Shown in pieces: positions 25,710 through 33,043 of a stretch of DNA of 50,506 nt. The notes beneath the pieces were generated by a model. That model was given only the letters and a program-made list of their open reading frames with translations. It was not told the DNA's origin and ran no database searches. The stretch is from the NCBI RefSeq assembly GCF_023223525.1, contig NZ_JALPRX010000055.1:1-50506 (forward strand). The letters run 5' to 3'. Position numbers and translations under genes: made by a program. This DNA is from Roseomonas acroporae. Lineage in GTDB: Bacteria > Pseudomonadota > Alphaproteobacteria > Acetobacterales > Acetobacteraceae. Every line of letters begins with the position of its first letter. Within the stretch, counting starts at the first letter, position 1.

Positions 25710-26486
25710 GCCGCCGAAGCGCGCGGGCCGCTTGCCCATGAAGGCGGCGACACCCTCGGCGAAGTCGGCGGTGGCGGCGCAGCGGAGGAAGCCGTCGCGC
25801 TCGGCGTCGAGCTGCGCGGCGAGGTCGCGGCCGGTGGCGGCGCGCAGCAGCGCCTTGGTGCCGGCGATGGCCTCGCGCGGGCCGGCGGCGAGGCGGCGGG
25901 CGATGGCGAGCGCCTCGTCCTGCAACGCGTCCACTGGCACCACGCGGTTGACGAGGCCGAGCTGCAACGCCGTCGCCGCGTCCACCACCTCGTCCAGCAG
26001 TGCCATGCCGAGCGCGCGGCGCAGGCCGACGAGGCGCGGCAGCATCCAGGAGCCGCCGCAATCCGGGCTGGTGCCGAGGCGCAGATAGGCCACGCTGAAG
26101 CGCGCATCCTCGGCGGCGATGACGAGGTCGGCCGCCATCGCCACGCTGAAACCGCCGCCGGCCGCCGCCCCCTGCACCGCGGCGATCACCGGCGCCGGCA
26201 GCGCGGCGAGCGCCAGCAGCGCCTCGTGCATCGACGCGATGACGGGGGCGATCATGGCCGGTGCGTCCGGGCCGGCGCGGTGGAAGACCGCGATGTCCCC
26301 GCCGGCCATGAAGGCGCGCCCGGCGCCGGTGAGCAGCACGGCGCGCACCGTGCCGTCGAGGCCGGCGACGGCCTCGCGGAACGCCTCGGCGGTGGGCTGG
26401 TCGAGCGCGTTCAGCGAGGCGGGGCGGTTGAAGCGCAGATGCGCGACGCCGTCCTCGTGCGAGACCAGAAGCGGGGATTCGGTCAT
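25707..26486 (-). CDS. enoyl-CoA hydratase/isomerase family protein
   Basis: Crotonase-fold enzyme, 259 residues. Oxyanion-hole segments are AGRAFMAGGDIAVF and QGAAAGGGFSVAMAADLVIA. At the acid/base position the sequence reads YLRLGTSPDCGGSWMLPRLVG: the hydratase Glu is replaced and an Asp follows Pro, as in PaaG-type isomerases, so isomerase activity is at least as likely as hydration. The C-terminal FMGKRPARFGG is typical. Its start overlaps the stop of the acyl-CoA ligase gene (ATGA), so the two are translationally coupled. The stop codon comes from a dispersed repeat. Confidence 0.9.
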   Translation of the reverse strand: MTESPLLVSHEDGVAHLRFNRPASLNALDQPTAEAFREAVAGLDGTVRAVLLTGAGRAFMAGGDIAVFHRAGPDAPAMIAPVIASMHEALLALAALPAPVIAAVQGAAAGGGFSVAMAADLVIAAEDARFSVAYLRLGTSPDCGGSWMLPRLVGLRRALGMALLDEVVDAATALQLGLVNRVVPVDALQDEALAIARRLAAGPREAIAGTKALLRAATGRDLAAQLDAERDGFLRCAATADFAEGVAAFMGKRPARFGG

Positions 26487-28060
26487 GGCATTGCCTCGGT
26501 CGTTGTCTCGTCCAGCATGCGCAATTCGCGCTTGAGCACCTTGCCGGCGGCGTTGCGCGGCAGCGGCGCGTCCCGCAGCAGGATCCGCTCGGGCACCTTG
26601 TAGTCGGCGAGGCGCGCGGCGCAGAGGGCGCGCAACTCGTCGGGTTCCGGCACCGGCTCGCGCGCCACCACAAAGGCGCGGACGCGCTCGCCCAGCACCG
26701 GGCAGGGATAGGCGACCACCGCCGCCTCGACCACCGAGGGATGCGCGAGCAGCGCGTTCTCCACCTCGGCCGAATACACCTTGAGGCCGCCGCGGTTGAT
26801 CATGTCCTTGCTGCGGTCGAGCACGCGCAGGAAGCCCTCGGCGTCGAGCGCGCCGATGTCGCCGGAGCGCCACCAGCCGGCCTCGAAGGCGGCCGCGGTC
26901 GCGGCGGGATCGTTCCAGTAGCCGCGCGCGACCATCGGGCCGCGGATGCGTATCTCGCCCGCCTCGCCGGGCGGCAGGTCGCTGCCGTCGAGGTCGGTGA
27001 CGCGCAGCTCGGCGCAGGGCACGGCGCGGCCCACCGTGTCGCGGCGCGCCAGCGCGTCCTCGGGCGCGAGCAGCGTGGCGGGCGAGGTGGTCTCGGTGGC
27101 GCCGTAGGCGTTCATCAGCCCGAGCCCGGGCAGGGCTTCCGCAAGCCGGCGCACCGTCTCCTCCGGCATCGGCGCGCCGCCATAGCCGCCGATGCGCCAG
27201 GCCGAGAGATCGTGGCGCGCGAATTCCGGGTCGAGCAGGCAGAGCGCGTACATGGCCGGCACCATCAGCGTGTGCGTCATGCGCTCGCGCGCCGCGAGGG
27301 CGAGGAATTCGCGCGCCTTGAATTGCGGCAGCACGATCAGCGTGCCGGCGGCGCGCACCAGCGCCAGCACCTGCGCCACCGTGCCGGTGATGTGGCTGAG
27401 CGGCACCGCGACCACAGAGCGGTCGGCGGGGCCGAGCCGCATCGCCCGCTCGTAGTGCATCGCGGAATGCACGAAGCCGAGATGCGTCAGCATCACGCCC
27501 TTCGGCCGGCCGGTGGTGCCGGAGGAGTAGAACAGCGCGGCGACGTCCTCCTCGCCGGCGCGCGCCGGCGGCAGCGGCGCGGCGTCGAGCAGCGCGTCCC
27601 ATGCCGGGCCCGGTACGGCGACGCGCAGCCGCAGCACGGGGGTCTCGGCGGGCGGCGGCAGGCGGTCGGCGAAGGCGGGGTCGTGCAGCAGCACGGCGGC
27701 GCCGGAATGGGCGAGCAGATAGGCGAGCCCGGGCGTCGCCTCGCGCTCCGAGAGCGGCACGAAGACGGCGCCGAGGCGCGCCGCGGCGAACAGCGCCACC
27801 ACGAACTCGGCACGGTTGCCGAGCAGCAGCGCCACGCGGTCGCCGGCACCGATGCCGCGCGCGGCCAGCCCGCCGGCGAGGCGCGCGACCCTGGATTCCA
27901 GCGCGGCGTAGGTCAGTCGGGCATCGCCCTGGACCAGCGCCTCGCCCTCGGGGTTGCGGGCGGCGGCCTCGGCGAGCAGCGCGTGCAGATCGGGCGGGCG
28001 CGGGGCGAAGCAGCGCACCACGCGGTCGCCGAAATGCGCCTCGGGCCGGATTTCCGGCAT
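26483..28060 (-). CDS. AMP-forming acyl-CoA ligase
   Basis: ANL-superfamily ligase, 525 residues, activating a carboxylic acid to its CoA thioester. Motifs in order: ALFYSSGTTGRPKGVMLTH (A3 P-loop), NAYGATETTSP (A5), the hinge region RSGDIGALDAEGFLRVLDRS then KDMINRGGLKVYSAEVE (A7-A8), and LPRNAAGKVLKREL carrying the catalytic Lys (A10). The start has GGGAGGA about five bases upstream. It overlaps the crotonase gene by 4 bases. Acid chain length or structure cannot be predicted. Placed next to the dehydrogenase and kinase genes, it could feed a shared acyl-CoA pathway. Confidence 0.93.
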   Translation of the reverse strand: MPEIRPEAHFGDRVVRCFAPRPPDLHALLAEAAARNPEGEALVQGDARLTYAALESRVARLAGGLAARGIGAGDRVALLLGNRAEFVVALFAAARLGAVFVPLSEREATPGLAYLLAHSGAAVLLHDPAFADRLPPPAETPVLRLRVAVPGPAWDALLDAAPLPPARAGEEDVAALFYSSGTTGRPKGVMLTHLGFVHSAMHYERAMRLGPADRSVVAVPLSHITGTVAQVLALVRAAGTLIVLPQFKAREFLALAARERMTHTLMVPAMYALCLLDPEFARHDLSAWRIGGYGGAPMPEETVRRLAEALPGLGLMNAYGATETTSPATLLAPEDALARRDTVGRAVPCAELRVTDLDGSDLPPGEAGEIRIRGPMVARGYWNDPAATAAAFEAGWWRSGDIGALDAEGFLRVLDRSKDMINRGGLKVYSAEVENALLAHPSVVEAAVVAYPCPVLGERVRAFVVAREPVPEPDELRALCAARLADYKVPERILLRDAPLPRNAAGKVLKRELRMLDETTTEAMP

Positions 28061-28117
28061 GGGTTCCTCCCTCGCGACGCGGCATGGCAGGGCGGCTCCG
28101 CCTCCCTGCACCCTCCG

Positions 28118-28142
28118 CAAAGGAGGGCGCCGCCCTCCTTTG
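28118..28142. terminator. strong hairpin between acyl-CoA dehydrogenase and ligase genes
   Basis: Perfect 11-base arms (28118-28128 and 28132-28142) with a 3-base loop; the arms end in AAAG/CTTT, so a short T-run occurs on either strand. A second perfect hairpin (28153-28162 with 28164-28173) is 10 bases away. It may limit read-through on the minus strand. Confidence 0.55.
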
Positions 28143-28145
28143 GAT

Positions 28146-28275
28146 CCACCCGCCAGGAACCTCAGGTTCCTGGACCTCCGCCGGCGTTGTCCGGCTTCGC
28201 CGGATACCCTGGAACGAAAGGGGTTTCCCAAAGGGGCTTCGCCCTTCGGCGGGGTTCGGGGCAGCGCCCCGATGC
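28146..28275. repeat. dispersed intergenic repeat, family B copy 2
   Basis: Same block order as the copy at 16225-16370: CACCCGCCAGG, GGACCTCCGCC, GTCCGGCTTCGCCGGATA, GAACGAAAGGGG and CCCAAAGGGGCTTCGCCCTT, ending in GGGGCAGCGCCCC. Several self-complementary segments are nested in it. Confidence 0.65.
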
Positions 28276-28290
28276 CCTCACCCCCGGCCA

Positions 28291-29514
28291 TCAGCCCCCC
28301 AGCACCGGCCCCTCCGGCTCGCGCTTCAGCTCGCGCTTGGCCACCACGTTGAGGTGCACCTCGTCCGGCCCGTCGATGAAGCGCAGCGCGCGGCCCCAGG
28401 TCCAGAGGTAGGAGAGCGGCGTGTCCGGCGTCAGCCCCATCGCGCCGAACACCTGCATGGCGCGGTCCACCACGCGCGTCTGCATGCGCGCCGCGACGAC
28501 CTTGATCGCCGAGACCTCGGTGCGCGCGGCCTTGTTGCCGTATTTGTCCATCATCCAGGCGGCCTGCAGCGTCAGCAGCCGCGCCTGGTCGATCTCCAGC
28601 CGGCACTCGGCGATGGCGTCGCGCACGTTGGCGAAATCCGCCAGCTTGCGGCCGAACGCCTCGCGCTCCCTCGCGCGCGCCACCATCAGCTCCAGCGCCA
28701 GCTCGCACTGGCCGATGGTGCGCATGCAATGGTGGATGCGCCCCGGGCCGAGCCGCGCCTGCGCCATGGCGAAGCCCTTCCCCTCCTCGCCGAGCAGGTT
28801 CGAGACGGGCACGCGCACATCCTCCCACACCACCTCGCAATGCCCGTCGGGCGCCACGTGGTGCATGATCGGGATGTTGCGCAGCACGCGCACGCCGGGC
28901 GTGTCGAAGGGCACCAGCACCATGGAGTGGCGCGAATGCGGGTCCGCCTCCGGGTCGGTGACGCCGAGCAGGATCGCGACCTTCACGTTGGGGTGCGCCG
29001 CGCCGGTGATGAACCACTTGCGCGCGTTGACGACGTAGTGGTCGCCCTCGCGGCGGATGCGGGCGCGGATGTTGGTGGGATCGGAGGAGGCGGTATCGGG
29101 CTCCGTCATCGCGATGGAGGAGCGGATCTCGCCGCGCAGCAGCGGCATGAGCCACTGCTCGCGCTGGGCCGGCGAGGCGAAGAGGTGCAGCACCTCCATG
29201 TTGCCGGTGTCCGGCGCGTTGCAGTTGAACACCTCGGGGGCCCAGGGGATGCGGCCCATGATCTCGGCCAGCGGCGCGTATTCGAGGTTGGAGAGGCGCG
29301 TGCCGGGCTCGTCCTCGCGCAGACCGGGCAGGAACAGGTTCCACAGCCCCTCCTCGCGCGCGAAGGACTTGAGCCGGTCCACCAGCGCCAGCGGGTAGCG
29401 GCCGGCCGCGGCCTCGGCGTGCCATTCGGCGTCCGCCGGGAAGACGTGCCGGCGCATGAAGGCCCGCAGCCGCGACTGGAGGGCCTGGGTCTTCTCGGAG
29501 TGCTCGAATTCCAT
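28291..29514 (-). CDS. acyl-CoA dehydrogenase, ACAD10/11-like (second copy)
   Basis: 407-residue flavoprotein, clearly paralogous to the protein encoded at 17632-18894. Shared features are the N-terminal RLRAFMRRHVFPADAEW region, [20 protein letters not shown] followed by [45 protein letters not shown] and the C-terminal FIDGPDEVHLN. The kinase-like APH gene lies 39 bases upstream on the same strand, so gene order within the module is reversed compared with the first copy. The ligase and crotonase genes follow downstream after hairpins. The ATG at 29514 directly opens the conserved MEFEHSEKTQALQ. Confidence 0.93.
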   Translation of the reverse strand: MEFEHSEKTQALQSRLRAFMRRHVFPADAEWHAEAAAGRYPLALVDRLKSFAREEGLWNLFLPGLREDEPGTRLSNLEYAPLAEIMGRIPWAPEVFNCNAPDTGNMEVLHLFASPAQREQWLMPLLRGEIRSSIAMTEPDTASSDPTNIRARIRREGDHYVVNARKWFITGAAHPNVKVAILLGVTDPEADPHSRHSMVLVPFDTPGVRVLRNIPIMHHVAPDGHCEVVWEDVRVPVSNLLGEEGKGFAMAQARLGPGRIHHCMRTIGQCELALELMVARAREREAFGRKLADFANVRDAIAECRLEIDQARLLTLQAAWMMDKYGNKAARTEVSAIKVVAARMQTRVVDRAMQVFGAMGLTPDTPLSYLWTWGRALRFIDGPDEVHLNVVAKRELKREPEGPVLGG

Positions 29515-29553
29515 GTCGGCGTTTCCCTGTCGGTGGCGCGCGGGCCCCGTTCT

Positions 29554-30618
29554 TCAGGCGGCTTCGATGATGGCGGCGCCGTGGCGGGCGAAGGCGATGG
29601 AGAGGTCGCCGACCCTCGCGGCATCGGCGCCGGCGGCGTTGCCGGCGCGGGCGCGGCCGGCGATGCCCTCGAAGATCACCGCGAAGCGGAACATGGCGAA
29701 GGCGAAGTGGAAGGGCTGCGGCGGCGCGCAGCGGGTGCGCCGGCTCGCGAGGTAGTGGCCGACGAACTCGGCCTCGGTGGGCATGCCGAGCCCGTTCCAG
29801 TCCAGGCCGAGGATGCCGCCATACTCCTCCGGCCGGCTGCGCCAGGCGATCGCGGCGAAGGCGACGTCGGAGAGCGGGTGGCCGATGGTGGAAAGCTCCC
29901 AGTCCAGCACGGCCACGACATCCGGCGCGCCGTTCGCGAACATCACGTTGCCGAGGCGGTAGTCGCCGTGGACGATGGTGCACTGCCCGTCATCCTCGGG
30001 CATGTGCGCGGGCAGCCACTCGGCGAGGCGGGCGAGGTCGGGGATGTCGCGGCCCCGCGCGGCCTGCCACTGCCGGACCCAGCGCGCGACCTGCCGGGCG
30101 AAGAAGCCCTCGGGGCGGCCGTAGCCTTCGAGGCCGGCGGCGCGCCAGTCCACGTCGTGCAGCGCGGCCAGGGTCTCCGCGAAACGCATCACCATGGCGC
30201 GGCGCTCGCCGGCATCGGCGCCGGGCAGCGAGGCGGCGTCGAAGACCCGCCCCTCGACCCGCTCCATCACGTAGAAGGGCGTGCCGACCACCTCGCGGCC
30301 GGGATGGAACAGCAGCGCGCGCGGCACCGGAACGGCGGTGCCGGCCAGCGCCGTCAGGATGCGGTGCTCGCGGTCCACGGCATGGGCGGAAGGCAGGATC
30401 TCGCCCGGCGGCTGCTTGCGCAGCACGAGGCGGCGGTTGGCGTAGGTGACGAAGAAGGTGGGGTTGGACTGGCCGCCGCTGATGCGCGCGAGCGTCATCG
30501 GGCCTTCCAGGCCGGGGATCGCCCCGCGCAGGAAGGCATCGAGGCGGGCGGGATCGAATTCCGTCCCTGCCGCCGATGGGCCAGCGGGCGGTGCAGCGGG
30601 CGCGGCGGCGTGGCTCAT
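29554..30618 (-). CDS. APH-family phosphotransferase, ACAD10/11 N-domain-like kinase (second copy)
   Basis: 354-residue kinase-fold protein paralogous to that encoded at 18935-19999. It has ISGGQSNPTFFV in the nucleotide loop, LRKQPPGEILPSAHAVDREH, the catalytic HGDYRLGNVMF and the metal-binding AVLDWELSTIGHPLSDVAF. A low-complexity Ala/Pro leader of about 20 residues precedes the fold. The ATG used lies where the alignment with its paralogue begins; another ATG is 5 codons upstream. It is the first gene of the run kinase, acyl-CoA dehydrogenase, ligase, crotonase. A hydroxyacyl-CoA kinase role is inferred from LvaA/ACAD11. Confidence 0.9.
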   Translation of the reverse strand: MSHAAAPAAPPAGPSAAGTEFDPARLDAFLRGAIPGLEGPMTLARISGGQSNPTFFVTYANRRLVLRKQPPGEILPSAHAVDREHRILTALAGTAVPVPRALLFHPGREVVGTPFYVMERVEGRVFDAASLPGADAGERRAMVMRFAETLAALHDVDWRAAGLEGYGRPEGFFARQVARWVRQWQAARGRDIPDLARLAEWLPAHMPEDDGQCTIVHGDYRLGNVMFANGAPDVVAVLDWELSTIGHPLSDVAFAAIAWRSRPEEYGGILGLDWNGLGMPTEAEFVGHYLASRRTRCAPPQPFHFAFAMFRFAVIFEGIAGRARAGNAAGADAARVGDLSIAFARHGAAIIEAA

Positions 30619-30691
30619 CGCGCTTCGGCCCATGGGGTGGCCCGCACCGGCCGGTCCTGCGTCGCAGCCATCCCTTCCTCCCCTCCCTCGA

Positions 30692-31429
30692 TCATTCGGG
30701 CCGCGCCGGCGGCGCCACGGGGGCGTCCAGCGCGAGGCCGACCATCTCGTAGCCGCGCCGGAAATCGACGATGTGCCGGCGCATCCACAACTCGGCCCCG
30801 GCCTCGTCGCGGCGGCCGATGGCCTCGACGACATGGCGGTGCGCGGCCTGCATACGGTCGTTGGCCTGGGGCAGCCTCGGCATCAGCGGCTCGGCGGCCG
30901 GATAGAGCAGCGCGCCCACCGGCTCGCGCGAGAGCAGCAGGGCACGGTTGTGCGCGGCCTCGCTGACCAGGGCGTGGAATTCGGTGTCGAGCGCCGCCGG
31001 GGATTCGCCGCGCGCCAGCACGGCGTCGGTGCGCGCGATGGTGTCGGCCAGCGCCGCCACCTCCGCCGGCGCGGCGTGGCGGGCGGCGAGCCGCGCGGCC
31101 ATCGGCTCCAGCGCCAGGGCGACGGACCACAGCTCCTCGAAGGTGACGCGCTGCATGGCCAGCGCCCGGGCGGCGCGCGGCGCGAGGTCGGCGGCGCGGG
31201 GTGCCGCGATCACCAGCCGCTTGCCGGCGGCGCGGCGCAGCAGCCCCTCGCTCTCCAGCGCCCGGATGCCCTCGCGCACGGTGGAACGGTTCACGCCGAA
31301 GCCGGCGGCCAGTTCCGCCTCGGACGGCAGCGCCTCGCCCGGCTTCAGCGCGCCGGCGAGGATGCGCCGCTCGATCTCGGCGGAGACCTGGCGGTAGGCG
31401 GGCTGCGGCTGGAGGCGGCGGAATTCCAT
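30692..31429 (-). CDS. GntR-family transcriptional regulator, FadR subfamily
   Basis: 245-residue regulator. The winged helix-turn-helix is at about 12-75 (RRILAGALKPGEALPSEAEL, GVNRSTVREGIRALESEGLL). The C-terminal FCD-type effector domain has helices with Asp and His residues suited to bind a metal and a carboxylate (DTEFHALVSEAAHNRAL, HRHVVEAIGRRDEAGAE). It is divergent from a denD-like dehydrogenase gene with 180 bases between, and inverted repeats lie just upstream of its own start. Control of both genes in response to a sugar acid is a reasonable inference. The catabolic genes to the left are on the same strand but begin before it. Confidence 0.9.
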   Translation of the reverse strand: MEFRRLQPQPAYRQVSAEIERRILAGALKPGEALPSEAELAAGFGVNRSTVREGIRALESEGLLRRAAGKRLVIAAPRAADLAPRAARALAMQRVTFEELWSVALALEPMAARLAARHAAPAEVAALADTIARTDAVLARGESPAALDTEFHALVSEAAHNRALLLSREPVGALLYPAAEPLMPRLPQANDRMQAAHRHVVEAIGRRDEAGAELWMRRHIVDFRRGYEMVGLALDAPVAPPARPE

Positions 31430-31452
31430 GCGGGACGGTCCGGTCGGTCCCG

Positions 31453-31478
31453 TTGTCCGACAACCAGACCATCGGACA
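31453..31478. promoter_or_regulatory. operator candidate for the GntR regulator
   Basis: TTGTCCGACAA (31453-31463) is a 5-bp-arm palindrome with one central base, the form expected for FadR-type GntR sites. Its TGTCCGA is repeated as the exact inverse TCGGACA at 31472-31478, 11 bases away. The sites lie 24-49 bases upstream of the regulator's start codon, in the divergent spacer. Confidence 0.6.
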
Positions 31479-31609
31479 TCCCCACGCGTCAAGCGAATCC
31501 GCACGCCGGGCGCTTTGCCGGACGGGCCGCAGGCCGCAAGCTGCGCCGGCACACGGAACGGAGCCGGCCGGGCTTGCCCAGGACCGGCGGAAAGGCACAG
31601 GGAACGGCG

Positions 31610-32605
31610 ATGCGCATCACCATCCTCGGCGGCGGCGGCTTCCTCGGGCGCAGGCTGGCGCGCCGGCTCGCGGCGGACGGCGTGCTGCGCACCGCCGGCG
31701 GCGAGCGGCGCATCGAGGCGCTGACGCTGTTCGACCTCGCCGCCCCGGCGCCGGTCGAGGCCCCCTTCCCCGTCCGCACCCTGGGCGGCGACGTCGCCGA
31801 CCCGGCGGCGCTGGCCGCGGCGATCCCGCCGGGCACGGACGTGGTCTTCCACCTCGCCGCCGTGGTCAGCGCGGCGGCGGAGGCCGATTACGACCTCGGG
31901 CTGCACGTCAACCTGCAGGGCACGCTGGCGGTGGTGCAGGCCTGCCGGGCGCTGCCCGCGCCGCCGCGCGTGGTGTTCACCTCCTCGGTGGCGAGCTTCG
32001 ACGGCGGGCAGGAGGCGCGGCTGCCGGACGATGCGCGGCAGCTTCCCACCAACAGCTACGGCGCGCAGAAGGCGATGGGCGAGCTGCTGCTGCACGACGC
32101 GACGCGGCGCGGGCTGCTGGACGCGGTGTCGATCCGCCTGCCCACCGTGATCGTGCGGCCGGGGCGGCCGAACAAGGCCGCCTCCTCCTTCGTCTCGGCG
32201 ATCCTGCGCGAGCCGCTGCTGGGCCTGCCGGCGGAATGCCCGGTGGGCGAGGCCTTCGCGCTCTGGGTCTGCTCGCCGCGCGCGGCGGTGGAATGGTTCC
32301 TGCACGCGGCGGGAATGGATACCGCGCTGCTCGGGGCCGATCGCGGCGTGAACCCGCCGGGGCGCTCGGCCACGGTGGCGAAGCTGCTGGAGGCGCTGGC
32401 CGACGTGGCCGGGCCGGAGGCGCGGGCGCTGGTGCGGCACGTGCCGGACCCGGCGGTGGCGGCGATCGTCGGCGAGTGGCCGGCCGCCTTCACCGCCACG
32501 CGCGCCCGCAAGCTGGGCTTCGCCGAGCAGGAGCCCCTGGACGAGGTGGTGCGCGCCTTCGTCGACGAGGACCTGGCGGCGACGCGAGCGGAGCGCGGGC
32601 TGTAG
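31610..32605 (+). CDS. denD: NAD-dependent epimerase/dehydratase, D-erythronate dehydrogenase-like
   Basis: Extended SDR-family oxidoreductase, 331 residues. The dinucleotide motif is ITILGGGGFLGRRLARRL and the active site is Tyr150/Lys154 in NSYGAQKAMGE. The pattern VFTSSVASFDGG, RLPTVIVRPGRPNKAASSF and the C-terminal RARKLGFAEQEPLDEVVRAF match DenD, which oxidises D-erythronate (and related four-carbon acids) at C2. The symbol is given on pattern recognition and could be wrong for another close SDR. GGGA precedes the ATG. The divergent FadR-type regulator is common for sugar-acid genes. Kinase and aldolase partners (OtnK, OtnC) are not in the window. Confidence 0.75.
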   Translation: MRITILGGGGFLGRRLARRLAADGVLRTAGGERRIEALTLFDLAAPAPVEAPFPVRTLGGDVADPAALAAAIPPGTDVVFHLAAVVSAAAEADYDLGLHVNLQGTLAVVQACRALPAPPRVVFTSSVASFDGGQEARLPDDARQLPTNSYGAQKAMGELLLHDATRRGLLDAVSIRLPTVIVRPGRPNKAASSFVSAILREPLLGLPAECPVGEAFALWVCSPRAAVEWFLHAAGMDTALLGADRGVNPPGRSATVAKLLEALADVAGPEARALVRHVPDPAVAAIVGEWPAAFTATRARKLGFAEQEPLDEVVRAFVDEDLAATRAERGL

Positions 32606-33043
32606 GGCGGATCGCAGGCGGGCGGGCGCGCCCGGAGGCGCGAAGCCGGGCCGGGGGCAACGCCCCGTGGAGGGCCGCCGTCCCGGCCGGACCGCGGTCC
32701 GCCACGGGGCGCGCCTTCCGCGCCCCGCCCCGTCGGCCAGCCCCCGGACCGGCCTTCCGCGACGCCGGCGCGAGCGGCCGCCGCCTGCCCCGCCTCCGTT
32801 CCGGTCAGGCCGCGCCGGGCATCAAGGGCGTGGGCGAGATCGGCATCACCGGCACGGCGGGCGCGATCGCCAACGCGGTCTGGCACGCGACGGGGCGGCG
32901 CGTCCGCCGCTTCCCGATCGCGGTCGAGGCGCTGATCGGCGCCGGCCCGGCGCACTGAGCCGGGCGGCAGGCGGCCGGACGCCGCCGGCACGGGAACGAG
33001 GCGCGGGCCATGCCCCGACGGGGGCGCGGACCGCGCCTCGCGC
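32606..33043. other. spacer holding a gene remnant
   Basis: 438 bases between denD and lpdA. Apart from the molybdenum-hydroxylase scrap at 32806-32958, the left half is G+C-rich with a 6-base-arm hairpin (32630-32635 with 32646-32651), and the right half shows nothing recognisable. Confidence 0.6.
32806..32958 (+). pseudogene. C-terminal remnant of a xanthine dehydrogenase-type molybdopterin subunit
   Basis: About 50 codons ending at a TGA encode APGIKGVGEIGITGTAGA followed by IANAVWHATGRRVRRFPIA. This matches the last conserved block of the large molybdopterin-binding subunit of xanthine dehydrogenase-like molybdenum hydroxylases (typical length above 700 residues). Nothing upstream in this frame looks like the rest of the protein, and no start or ribosome site is seen. 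It is therefore a decayed 3' end, left by deletion or rearrangement upstream of the denD end. Confidence 0.75.

Noticed and set aside
27601-30966. A 1121-codon plus-strand open frame across the minus-strand ligase, dehydrogenase and kinase genes
   Set aside because: It spans three real genes and their spacers and encodes only Arg/Ala/His-rich sequence.
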